From positions 36,553,566 to 36,617,565 of the forward strand of contig CM064871.1 of assembly GCA_032719365.1 (NCBI GenBank): a stretch of DNA of 64,000 bases, in the 5' to 3' direction. The translations under genes were made by a program, and so were the position numbers. Under the pieces are notes generated by a model, which was not told the DNA's origin, made no database searches, and was given only the letters and a program-made list of their open reading frames with translations. Below, one piece after another: positions 22,700 through 34,195 of the stretch. Origin of the DNA: Prinsepia uniflora (taxonomy: Eukaryota; Streptophyta; Magnoliopsida; Rosales; Rosaceae). Numbering within the stretch: the first letter of the stretch is position 1; each line of letters starts with the position of its first letter.

Positions 22700-25435
22700 T
22701 GACAAGACCCATCCCGATTATCCCTCGATAATCGTGAAAGATCCTGCTCCCGTCTAACAATAACTCTAAAGTGCCAACAGTAACCTTACATATATCCATA
22801 TATAATATAACAAACGACAAACATTGTCAGAAAAGGGATAATTAAGTTTGCCAAGACCGTTGACCTCACAAGTTTGACTTGTCAACTAGGTTTACAGAGC
22901 ATAGGTAATATTACAAGTAGGGATCAAAATCCTACTCTGCAAGGTGTCTGAGTACGCAACGGTCTGCTTATTCCTTTGCCTCGACACTAGCCTCAGTACC
23001 TGTGCACTGGCCTGGAGGATACATAAAACATCAAAGGTGTGAGTGGACAAAAACAAAGTTTTAGAAATACAGTTATCAAATATATTCTTACCCTCCAGGT
23101 TTGCAAACATGCATGCATATCATAAAACATGAGTCATAGTGTAAAATAAATCAAGTATGAACAGTGGAGCGATAAAACATGTTCATCAAATTAGGCATAA
23201 ATATCAATCAATCATCATAATATCACCAATCCTCAATACCCAATCTCAATGTCCAAGTAACTCGTCACGAGATCAATGCAATGCGTGCAAACTTGGGTGT
23301 CTCATGTCCGAGTACCTCCCCAGGATCTACGACGTCTGGGGTGATATCCTCTCCAGGATCTACGACGTCTGGAGGGTATCATTATAAACTCACACTCCTG
23401 AGACTGAGCCTCCCTCGGAGCTACTCATCTCCAAGTAGTGGATCATGACTACTCTAGGATCTACGACGTCTAGAGGAGACTATCAAATCACAGAGGATGG
23501 TATATGTGGAACAGTCACCAAATCCAGTAATCTCATTTTAAAACCATTCAAATCTCAAATCAAATCAAATAAAAAATATTTCAACAGGGCCTCTACCCGA
23601 AACATAGCTTTCATAAAAGCACGTTCCACAAATAGCTTTCATAAAAGCACGTTCCACAAATCCATCATAATCATCAATTTCATCATAATCACGCAAATCC
23701 AAAAATGATAGTCAAAATCATTTCAATTTTATCAATCAATTCTCGACTCATAATCCGAGTCAAAACCAAGCTCAAATCTCGGGCCTTCACCCAAACAACA
23801 GTTTTACAGTTTTCTCGAAAATCGTGCCCAAAATAATATAATATAATATAATATTCCCAAAATCCGTAAATCGTCTTATCGAAACATCAATCATACCAAA
23901 TCATGTCAAATCATATCATAAAGCATTTCAAACATATATGCATGCATTCAGGGTAGAAAATAAAAGTCCACTCACACACCGTCCAGATTATTCAGTTTCG
24001 AGCTGTTCATTCTCTTCCGACGTCCTGGGAATATTCCGACCTGTCAAACAAAGTAATATAAGGTCACTAGGTTATCACATAACCCCATATACATATTCCC
24101 TAATCGTCGAAATTTAATAATATTATTTAAACGTAACCTATACGCTTCGGGTACTCGAAACTACTCTAAATTCACATCTGATTGACCTGAAACCAACGCT
24201 AGTAGGTCCGTATCATCGAGAACATCAAAACGTATGTTGGACCCAAAGTCAGAATCCCAGCCGTGCGCCGCCGCAAGCGGCTGCGCGTGAAAGCCACGCG
24301 CCGTGCACAGTACTGCTACAGTACGTCTCCCTTACCCGATTACCTGGTAAACGGGTCGTGAACCCGCGATCAGACCCGGTGAAATCTCCCTCAATTCGAC
24401 CTCGATTTTGTTCATTCTTTCACTCATTTTCATTTATTCCATGTTCATTAGGTATATGTAACCTCCATTTCTTGAAATGGATCCTAAAATCCCTCGACTC
24501 GAATTGAATACCTGATGGGTTCTAAATCGGGTTCTACCCAATTTCAAGTTGTTTCAATCAATTAAACACACGGGAAGCATCCTATCTCCATTCTAAACAT
24601 AAATTCGAAACCAATTTCAAGATTCCTTACCTCTAAGTATTCGAACTCAGCCTCCACAATTCAAGGATGTAGCAGGGTCTGTTCTTCGTCAAATCTCCAT
24701 CAATTTCCTTCCCATTTGATTTGGTTCGATTCGTTTAGCTCTCGGAAGACTAAATGTCAAGTCAATTTCATTCAGAGCCGTCTAAAAAATCGAATTCGAC
24801 ATTAATGGTTTTGGGTAATATTTTCGGGTTTCACTCCCAATTGCACCAAAGACTAAATGTCAAGTTAATTTCACTCCCAATTGCACTTAATTTCTCACTC
24901 AATTTACACTTGTTTCACCCTGGATTACTGGAAATCAATCAATTGGTTTTCTACTCTTTGGTTCTCTGTTCTGTCGAATACAACTCAGTTATAAAACCAT
25001 ATGTTAATTTAAAGGTTGATTTAATATTTTGATTGTTATCTCATAGTCAAACGGTAACAATTTGCCACTCATCACAATTAGCAAGTGACAAATGTCAATG
25101 AAAGATCCACCTAAGTCACCCCATGGCTGATTCAGCCACCTTCACCGCTTAATTAATTTGGACTGCCCAAAATTACCATTTTACCCTTCATGTAACAAAT
25201 GACCATTTTGCCCCGTAACTTCACAGACTCGTAACTTTTTCATCCGAGCTTCGTTTTCGACGTGCTACATGTCTACGGATTTAGCGTCCCGAGAGCTACA
25301 CAATGGTCCTCGAAAAAGATACAAAGAGTATTCCAAACAACAAGTCAACATTTAACCACATCCCTCCAAGGGTAAAAACGTCATTTTACATATTATTTTA
25401 ATATTTTACATTATTTGGATTTTCGGGGCGTTACA
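22700..25435 (-). repeat. TE-E 5' LTR (reversed), 2736 bp
   Basis: On the plus strand it runs from TGACAAGACCCATCCCG to GGGGCGTTACA. It contains a U5 hairpin with arms CGATTATC/GATAATCG (22715-22734) and a CGCG-rich island at about 24262-24310. It also has two repeats of GGATCTACGACGTCTGG near 23321-23375 and a variant near 23458. Confidence 0.87.
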
Positions 25436-25873
25436 TATGGTGGTGGCTAGCGAGGACGCTGGGCCCCATGGGGGGGTGGATTGTAAGACCCGGTCTTGGA
25501 AGCAAGAATGGTGAACAAGACCCGTGAGCTTGAGAAGCAAGAACCGTGAGCAAGATCCGTGAGCTTGAGAAGCAAGAACCATGAGCAAGAACCGTGAGCT
25601 TGGAAAGGTAAGATCGGTGAACGATCCCACATCGCTCGGGGAGGGAAAGGTGAAGTACCTTATATGTGTGGGTACGTATCTATCTAACATAAGGCCTTTT
25701 GGGAGCTCAATGGCTTTGGGGCGGATTGGAACCCCAAAGTTAAGCGAGTTGAGGCTGATGCAATCCCATGATGGGTGACCTACTGGGAAATTACACGTGA
25801 GCTCCCGAAAACAAAACCGTGAGGGCTGGGCCCAAAGCGGACAATATTGTGTTAGATGGGTCGGGTCGTGACA
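25436..25873 (+). mobile_element. TE-F: Cassandra-like TRIM fragment with 5S-rRNA-like LTR
   Basis: 25482-25873 is a 392-bp LTR-like unit (TGTAAGACCCGG to GGGTCGTGACA). It is preceded by GGGCCCCATGGGGGGGTGGAT, which fits a polypurine tract. Within it, AAGTTAAGCG (25737-25746) and GATGGGTGACCTACTGGGAA (25770-25789) match the internal control regions of plant 5S rRNA in the right order and spacing, the hallmark of Cassandra elements. The left LTR is missing, lost with the TE-E deletion. It lies inside the 5' LTR of TE-D. Confidence 0.8.
25725..25800 (+). other. 5S-rRNA-like segment inside the TE-F LTR
   Basis: Box A-like AAGTTAAGCG and box C-like GATGGGTGACC are kept, while the 5' third of a 5S gene is not recognisable. 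In Cassandra such segments act as, or derive from, an RNA polymerase III internal promoter. It is not a functional 5S gene. Confidence 0.75.
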
Positions 25874-26047
25874 ACGGATGCGGGCTGTAGCAGAGATCGA
25901 GAAATCGCATTCTTCCACCGATCCTGGCGTGCTCTAGGAGCCCCATATGGGCTGAAGTAAGAATTATCCCTTGTCTGACACTTCATATCAGACGGGAGCA
26001 TGACGTATCCCACGTTAATCCCAGAGGGATTGGGATGGATCGTGTCA
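25874..26047 (+). repeat. TE-D 5' LTR, terminal piece
   Basis: The sequence from ACGGATGCGGGCTGTAGC to the LTR end matches 62810-62983 of the 3' LTR, and the primer site follows. It contains the U5 hairpin GTCTGACA/TATCAGAC (25973-25993). It is separated from the main piece by TE-E and TE-F. Confidence 0.87.
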
Positions 26048-27377
26048 AGTGGTATCAGAGCGCGGTTGTCACTATTCAGTAGTTCTTATGGTACGCGCAG
26101 GTCGAAGATGTGATGTCTCTACGTGGTCAGCCCGTTATCAACCTGATAGTTGGATGCCGGTTTGATAGTTTTGGGAGTGAATAATGATTAAAATGTTATT
26201 GCCCCGATACGCCGTGCGTTAGTGTGATTCGCCCCAAGTGGGGTTGTGTGTGACGAATTGCTATTGTGAGACCGTTGGTTTAGTCATATGACGTTATTTT
26301 GTGGTACTGCTGGGAGCAGTTGGGTTCGGGGAACCTTATTTGAGTATTGGTCTGAGAATGTGAACCCTAGTGGTGATTGCTGGTGTAGGGGAATGTTGGT
26401 ACATCAGAGTTAGCTGATGACTTTAGTGGTGGAACCCCAATTACGTTGATGGTACGATTGGATTGACGTCCATACGAAGTCAGGACCGCGGGGTCGGTCA
26501 GATTGCAGATTTTATCGCAGAGAGAAGTTGAGTTTAGAGGAACCCTAAGGTGTGATTGCGGAACTCTAGATTATGATGGATGGACTAGAAAGGTGAATTT
26601 TAGTTGTGATTGATGAATTGGTATTGTGAGTCCGTAATTGTTGAGGATTGGACGACTTTCCGAAGTCGAGGTGGTTTGTCGGGTTGAACCCCAGATTGTG
26701 ACTGATGGATTGGAACTGGTTCTGCAAAGAGCAGCTGAGGTCGTGGATGACCATGTGGATGACTCTAGTGCGCTTAGTCGAAACTATGGAAATTAGTTGG
26801 CCCGACATGAAGTGAAATGATGGGATTCGATTCACGAGTACAGTCTTGAGATAAAATAAGGAATCCCGGGTTAAACTAAAAAATAGTGTGATGTGTGGAT
26901 GCGGATCTCGATATCGATGACTGTTGGTCGACAGTCGTGTGGAGATGACTGGCTATCGAGGGTGATTGATGTGGTGGCGGTAGTTGAGGATCAGGGGACG
27001 TTCAGGGAACGTTCATTATCTTGATGTGGATTGTCAGAATGGTGGTACCCATAGTTGTGGGGTACGAGAGAGGCAGAGTTCCTTTAACTTGCGCGGAGAT
27101 ACGGGGTTGTTACTCTGTATGAGTAACGACTCAGGGTTGTCTGAATCGTACACTGTGTGCTAGTGATTGTTATGATGATGAGCCACGAGTTGGGTTGTTA
27201 TTCCGTTGTGATGGACATATGTTTGGTATCTGAGATTCGGTAATGGTTGAGTGATGGACTGGATGGGATCCAGCAGGGATTGTGATGTGTTGGGATAAGT
27301 CCCAACAGTCATGAGATAACAAGTGTGAATGGATGAAAGAGGTACGATTGAGACACAAGGAGTTTTGGATGACGCAG
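26048..27377 (+). other. TE-D internal region with primer binding site, non-coding
   Basis: It starts with AG then TGGTATCAGAGC (26050-26061), complementary to the 3' end of initiator tRNA-Met. No long open frame exists. Blocks at about 26998-27060 and 27170-27310 match TE-I (42600-42660 and 42790-42945) and partly TE-G (31128-31190 and 34215-34330). It is interrupted at 27377 by TE-G. Confidence 0.75.
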
Positions 27378-30077
27378 TGTAACGACCTGTCCCGAATTCC
27401 GATATTAGATTAGTGATAATTGAGGATTAGTGAGGTTAATCGGTGATTAGTTGAGCGAAATCGGATGAACAATGCAAAATGACCGTTTTTCCCGTAGTCG
27501 TGGGCAAAATGTTGACTTTTTGACCCGGAGATCCGATGGCCAAGGGCCGAGGACCGTTACGTAGATCGAGTCGATACGAATTCATAGACGAGCGGCACGT
27601 CAAATTTAAACGTTCGACGGAGAAGTTATGGTTCACGAAAGTTTCGGGGCACTATTGCACGTTTTACGAGACGAATGCCTTTTGGCATTAAGTGGGCCCC
27701 AGTTATTTTAAATTGGCCCAATGGATGAGTGACAAGTGTCACCCATCCATTGCTCAGTAAGTTACATACATTCATATCCCCATTTCTCCATTTCATACAT
27801 TTTCCCCAATCTCACCAAATGCCCATCGACCATGACCACACCCCAATCCTTCCCCCTCCACTTGGTTCAATTTGAGGATGAGGCAGAGAGTGGCTGAGGA
27901 CTGGGAGGTGGCTGCAGGGTGGCCTGAACCGCCGTGGACGGCGGCGTGGAGGAAAACCCGACAAGGTAATCGGTTTGGGTCCATTTTCCTTTATTTTCGA
28001 TTTGCGATATTATGGACCATTTTGGTTGATTTGAATAGGTGTATTAGGTTTCTAGGAGGGTGTTAGGGTGATTTTGGTGGTGGTTAGGGGCCGAGGAACC
28101 CTGGGGACAAATCTGGGAAGGTCGAACCATGGGGGGGAAATCGGGTTAATGGATTTTTATAGGGTTTAGGTTGTTTTGTTTGCATATTTTGATTCCTAGG
28201 ATCAAAATAGGAAGATTGGGATTGATTAGGAAGAAAGAGGATGAAAACCAATGAGGGGATAGGGCTGGACTAGTCACGCCGGTCCAGGAGAACCGAATTG
28301 CAGTGAACCAACCGGTTCGGACCAGTTTGGAGGTTGAAGACGACTGCACAGTGCCCGGAGCGTGGGCTTCATGTGCAGGGGCTTCAGGCCGCGCGTGTGG
28401 GTGGTTGGGCCACAATTTGGGGATGCTTCCAACACATGAAATCATCCTTTCGATGTAACGAACATTTTGGGACTGGTTTCGTGTCGATCGGATATTGTTT
28501 CGATAGGTTTCGGGACATCCGAAGGTTTAGGATCGACTTTAAAAATAGTTAAAAGTTTGGGAAAATTACGGGGCTTTAGTGAGGGGTTAATAAGGTAGTT
28601 AGTAACTCTCTAAAGTGATTTGGACAGGTTTGAGAGTCTTGGTGAAGGTGATTGGCCCGGTAGAGCCGTATAACACGCGTATCGAGGCGGCAGCTCGGAC
28701 GGTCTGTGAGTGGACCTTGGTTTTCTAAATTGATGTATGCATAAATGTTTATTATATGTTTTAATACTTGTTTTGTGATGCTATGAGTGCATTTGTGTGT
28801 GGTCATGTATTGGCACGTATTTCGAGGTTTCAACCTTATATAGTGCTTATACGGGTTTGTATTTCTGCGTTGATTTAAATGAAATGGTTTTGGACTTATA
28901 AAGGATAAACTCGGGCATGAGACCCATTTGGTTTTGTCTCACGGCGGGTGCTATGTGCACGGCGACGTACGATACGACGCTCGCCTCCTAACTGGGATGT
29001 GTTCCTTCCGGAGAGGTCACGATGCACGATCCGTTGTTAGGTAGCCGATGAAGGCTCGACTTCGGAGTGCTGACGGTTCAGCATATTGATCGGTGATGAG
29101 TGCACCATGACCTAGAGGTGGTCGCGTAAGTTGATATGTTCGCGGTGACATACCGAGATTGAGAGCGGTCCTGTATGGATGGTTGCACGCATCACTACGA
29201 TCGTAATTGTGACTGACCCTGAGATATCAGGAACGATGCCCAATTGAGTCATGAGTTCGGGCAAGAGGTCCAGTTACTGTATGTTTATGATTTCGGGTCG
29301 AGGACCCTAAATGGATTTCTAGTTTCATGACGGTTTATGGGGACCGGACATGAATCCTTTGGAAGGTTTTAAGAATGTTTTCTATATATTTATATTTATA
29401 TACTTTTCTTATTTGGATTGTCTCCTCTGGGAGGGTCGTTGGCTTGGGTGGACCCCGGAGTAGTCACGGAGCACCAACTGAGTGGAGTCGCCCCCGTTGT
29501 GTACCTTACTCTCAGGAAGGCATGGATTACAACCTCAGGGAGGGTCATTAATCTACGAACATTGACGTGGGTGGACCCTGGGAGACTTGGGCTTTGAGAC
29601 CCCGGGTAGCATGCGCGTAGCTTTAGATACCTTGACAGGATGGGTTATATGGTTATGTATATATGCTACATGTTATGTGATGTGTACAGGTTTTGGGCTA
29701 ACTCCCACATGGATTTGGGTAGTGGCCCGTGTACTTAGTTTCATTTAAGGTTTTGGGCTAAGGCCCTAATGATTTGGTAAATGGTTTTTGAATGCATGCA
29801 TGTTTTTTAGTGAAGGGTACAAATGTCTTTATGAAAATGTTTTCTATAAATGATTCTTTTGTCCACTCACAGCTTTTAAACGTTTTGACTGCCCTTCAGA
29901 TTGACAGCGGATGCGGGCTGTAGCAGAGACCGAGACATCACATACCTCCTCCGGATTCTGGCGTACTCTGAAGCCCGAGCAAGCTAAAGTTGGAATTTCC
30001 CTTGTCTGACACTCTGTGTCAGACGGGATCAAGCGCGACCCGCGTTAATCCCGGGGGGATTGGGACGGGTCGTGACA
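27378..30077 (+). repeat. TE-G 5' LTR, 2700 bp
   Basis: It runs from TGTAACGACCTGTCCCG to GGGACGGGTCGTGACA. The ends form a 16-bp inverted repeat with two mismatches. A perfect hairpin GTCTGACAC-TCT-GTGTCAGAC lies at 30004-30024. The LTR lacks a short segment near 28940 that the 3' copy has. Confidence 0.9.
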
Positions 30078-31306
30078 GGTGGTATCAGAGCATAACTCTG
30101 ATAACAGATGGTGCTCTGATACTGACAGCTGGTATCAGAGCAGGGTTGCTCATGTTACCCTGAGTTCCAATGAGGTTTTGTGCTTAGAGAGGTGCGCAGG
30201 TCGAGGATGTGATGTCTCTATGGGCTGCAGTTCGTCATCAACCTGATAGTTAGGATGCAGGTACGATAGTTAGTAGGATTGAATCGTGGATCATTTTGGT
30301 TCGACACTTGATGTCGGGGTTGCCATAGTTCTGTCATGGTTGGCAGTGTGGGACCCTACGGAGGGATAGACGTAATAGTACTTTAGAGTTTTGATCGTGA
30401 GACGGTTAGTTGGGATCGTCTCTCACGATGTTATAGGATCGGTTTTGACGACTGGTTAGGAGTTGTGACCATTAGATCGTCGGATTTTTTTAAGTTAGAT
30501 GGATATGCTGCTAGGAGTAGCCGGGTTCGAGGAATCTTAGTTGAACTGACGGTAGGATTGGATTGACGTACATACGATGTTGGGACCACGGAGTTGGTCA
30601 GATTGTGGATTATACTGCCTTCTGCAGTTGGGTTCAGGGGAACCCTAGGGTGTGATCATGTAATACTAAGGTATGAGGTATGATTCGGAAAGGTGAGTTG
30701 GCGTGTAGTTTGACTTTGACGACTTTTCGGAGTCGAGATCGTCAGTCGGTCTTGTCATGTCAGTTTTAGTGATGGGACTACACTCCGTAGTCAAGGTTAC
30801 AGTAATCGGTTAAACCTAATTGGTTGTCGTGCTACTTTAGTTGTGATGGATAGTTGGTACAACTAAGGTCATGGACGACTTGGTAGACGACATTGGTTGA
30901 GTTGAGTTACGACTGGTTAGAGATCGGTTGGACAGTTACCAGGGTTTAGTACTTGTCGACGGAATCCCGGAGTAGGGATACGAAGTAGTTAGTACATGCA
31001 ATTGATTCCGTTGGATGTGGAGTCTCGATAGCGATGTCTGGTGGTTAGGTCTACGCGAGTCTATGGCAGGCACTACTACCGAGAGTGGTTGTAGTTCCGA
31101 TTGTTGGGAATCGGGGACGTTCAGGGGACGTTTCCTTTTCTCGTATGAGTTGTTAGGGTGACTGTACCCAAAGTTGTTGGGTACGAGGGAGGCAGAGTTT
31201 CTCCCATTAGAGCAGAGGTACGGGGTCGTTGCTCGATATGAGCAAAGATCCATGGTTTTCAAACTCACGTAGTGATGGTACTAGTACTGGTACTGGTACT
31301 GGTACT
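30078..31306 (+). other. TE-G internal region, left part, with duplicated primer site
   Basis: TGGTATCAGAGC occurs at 30080-30091 and again at 30130-30141, each preceded by TGACAG plus one base. An inverted copy GCTCTGATAC lies between them at 30113-30122. The rest is non-coding and resembles TE-D and TE-I interiors. It ends in a GGTACT-rich stretch where TE-H inserted. Confidence 0.8.
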
Positions 31307-34195
31307 TGTAACGACCCGTTCCGGAAGTTAGGATTAAGACTGTGATTAAGATGGGATTAGTGAGTGTAATCGGTGATTAAGTGGGTAAATGACAATTTTG
31401 CCCCTAGGTTGGGTAAAAAGTTGACTTTTAGTTTGGGCGGTCAAATGGACTTTGACCGATGACCGTGATGTAGTTTGGGACGTCACGAATCCGTAGACAG
31501 GTGGCACGCCCGATTCCGACATCCGAGGAGGAAGTTATGATGTTCGGAAGGTTGAGGGTATTACCGTAATGTGGTTAAAATAGGGGAAAAAGTTGACTTT
31601 TCGTACGATCGGGTTTTGACACGTTGACTTAGGACCGTTAGATAGATCTTGTTGTCCTGAGTTCAAGGACAGGCGGCATGTATTCATTGGAGTTAGGAGG
31701 TGTGCGTTACGGGTCTAGAAAGGTAGTGGCAAAATGGTAATTTTGACTTAAAAGGAAGGGCAGTTTGGTCTTTTGTACTTTGGACTTGGTGCAGCCGGAT
31801 TTGGACAAGTGTCCAGGGCAGAGAAGAGATTTTTGTGTGAGGCTTGAGAGGATGGTGACACGTGTTAAGGGTCTGGTTGGTTCTAGGGAACACGGTCCAA
31901 TTATTTGGGCTCTGTGATCGTGTGTACCCGTGTGTGTGTTCGAAGAAGAGAGAACAGAGACTGAGAGATTGGGAGAATTGGACGGTGACCGTGTGTGTGT
32001 TTGTGCGAATTGGTGAGTGAGGAGTGACCAGAGATTGAGAGGGAGACAGTGAGAAGGATGGAAGGTGAGGTGTTAGTGTGTGTGTGCGAGGTGTGAGCTC
32101 GAGGGGAAACCAGAAAACAGAGAGGAGTTGAGTGGTGGTGCTGCAGTATAAGGGGCCAATCGAAGCTGGTGGAGGTGTCCAGAGGCTGGAGGTGGACTGG
32201 AGGAGTTGTGTCTGAACGACTGAGCTTACGGTGGTGGTCGATGTACAGGTAATTCTTCATCTTCTTTCACTTGCTCTGTTTTGCCGTCGAGTTTCAAACC
32301 GATAATCGTGGGTTTGGAGTGCGAGTCGAGGGACTTGGTGAGTTGGGTGAGCATCAGTGAGGCCCTAAGAACCGTCTAGGGTGGTTTCCGTGACGGGGGG
32401 TTACTTGGTTGGTTGAATTGGAAAACAGGGGTTGCTCGGGTTTTTGTTTCTAGCTTGAGTCGAAGGGTTAGGGACGGTGTCGAGGTGTTTGAGTGAGGGG
32501 AATGAATTGCTGAGGATTGGACGATGAAGATGGTGAAGAAAGGGAGGAAAACGGAGACGGGACGGTGGAGAACCGGGTGCGCCGGTTCAGACCGGTTCAC
32601 TCGAGGTAGACGATGGTGAGCAGTACCTCTGTATGAAGGCGCGCGAGGGCCACGCGCAGCCACTTTGGGCGGCGCATGGGGGCGCGTGCGGTGGTTTCTG
32701 AGGAAGTTGTCAACTAGGTTTTTGGTCTAGGTGTTGTGACGAGTCTATTGGGAATAGTTTCGGGTTATTCGGACGTCGATTTGAAGTAGTTTCGCTAGGT
32801 TGAAGGTTTAGGGTTCTGGTTCGTTATGTTTAGGACTCGGGGAATGTTAGGGCAAGTTAGGAGAGTCTTGGTAGACGTGTTAGTGATGTACTTTGGTGAC
32901 TTGTGATAGGATCGGGACTTCCCGAGGAAGCTGAGGAACGTACAAGATGTTCGGGACGCGATTGAGGGGTCGGTACTGTGAGTGGACCTTTTCTCTAAAC
33001 TTGAGCATGCATAACTGTTTTTAAATACTTATTTTATGGTTTTACATGTGATTTCATGATGATTTAATGTGTGGTGTTGATTTTGCATAATTGCACGTTT
33101 TTCGAGAAACTACATATTTGGTACGTTTTACGATAAAAGGTTGATTTCTGATTTTGAGGCTCTAATTTTGGGATTTCAAGTGATAAGTGGTTTTCAATGA
33201 TTACATGAATTGCTGATAAAGGTTTTCAGTTTTAAAATCGGATTTCGAGAATCGAGATTTGGTTTTAAAGTTGAAAAGTGGAATTCCGGATTTGGGTTCG
33301 GAATGACGACTCTGGACGCCGGAAGGGCTTCAGACCGGTGATTTCGGATTTGGGTTTGGATATGGAGTCAGAAATGGTTTTCAAATGGTTTTGATTGGAT
33401 TTGCTGGATCTGGTTATTGGGTTTAAAGACCCGGATATTGATTTGACGGGGGACGGGCCCGGATTGGGTTTAAAGACCCGGATTGAGTTTAAAGACTCGG
33501 GAGTTTAAAGACTCGGATATATTGATATTTCCCCCGTAGGCCTGTTGAATTTAAAGACTCGGGAGTTTAAAGACTCGGATATTATTAAGGCCTGGATTGA
33601 GTTTAAAGACTCGGGAGTTTAAAGACTCGGATAGATCCAGTAGGTTTGATCGTATAATGATTGGTTGAAACTGATGTTTTTGATACGGTTTTATGATGTT
33701 TATGACATGATTTCTATAACTGTTTTTATGATGATTCTACAAATGTTTTCTGATGATATTCATGTGGTTTATAATTGTTTTCAGCAACTGGTTATGCATG
33801 TGATTTCAAAACGGAGGGCCAAACCCGGTTTTCTAATAAAATGGTTTTGGGAAACTTTTCTTTATTTATGGTCCACTCACACCTTCTATTTTAAATTGCC
33901 CTCCAGGTCGTGGAGCTAGCGCGGGTTTCGACGTCGAGGCATTGTCAGAGGCATAGAGTGACCCCGGAGAGCTTTAGATTTTCCGTTGTACGTGTACGTT
34001 GTTTATCAGTTTTCTTTTCTATGTAATTGGTACTATACTCTGTATCGTTTGACTCTGGGTTGTATTAAACTTTCTCCTGTGTCTGACTGTGTGTGTTGGT
34101 GATTTTACATGAGTTTACTTTGGTTTCGGGCGGGATGTCAGACGGGAGCAGGACTTACCTCGGTTTTCGGGGTGAAACCGGGGTGGGTCCTGACA
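31307..34195 (+). mobile_element. TE-H: solo LTR, 2889 bp
   Basis: It begins TGTAACGACCCGTTCC and ends GGGTGGGTCCTGACA, with exact TSD gtact (31302-31306 and 34196-34200). It belongs with the TE-I/TE-J type: it carries GGGTTTAAAGACCCG and GAGTTTAAAGACTCG hairpins at 33418-33630 and ends with CGGTTT/AAACCG (34161-34180) next to GTCAGACGGGAGCAGGA. Confidence 0.92.
33418..33630 (+). repeat. TTTAAAG-loop hairpin array in TE-H
   Basis: At least eight copies of GGGTTTAAAGACCC or GAGTTTAAAGACTC are present. Both arms switch together between GGGT/ACCC and GAGT/ACTC. They are interspersed with GGGCCCGG and CCCCCGTAGGCCTG blocks shared with TE-I and TE-J. Confidence 0.88.

Larger units (their letters stand above)
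21271..25435 (-). mobile_element. TE-E: truncated reversed Ty3/Gypsy element
   Basis: On the minus strand, in order: LTR (25435 to 22700), primer site (GCTCTGATACCA on the plus strand, 22685-22696), gag with a CCHC knuckle, and the start of the protease domain, then an abrupt end at 21271. The LTR starts TGTAACGCCCCG, the start also used by TE-J. The rest of pol and the second LTR are absent. Its LTR end abuts TE-F interior at 25436, so it inserted into TE-F and a later deletion removed its far side. Confidence 0.85.

Noticed and set aside
25725..25800. Functional 5S rRNA gene
   Set aside because: Only the internal control regions match; the segment lies inside a Cassandra-like LTR and lacks the 5' part of 5S.
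31901..32260. 119-codon His/Ser/Thr-rich antisense frame in TE-H
   Set aside because: It arises from GTGTGTGT-type low-complexity sequence inside the LTR; no homologous frame in related LTRs.
33665..33919. Open frame of 84 codons in TE-H
   Set aside because: It lies wholly inside a solo LTR and shows no domain; composition follows the LTR.
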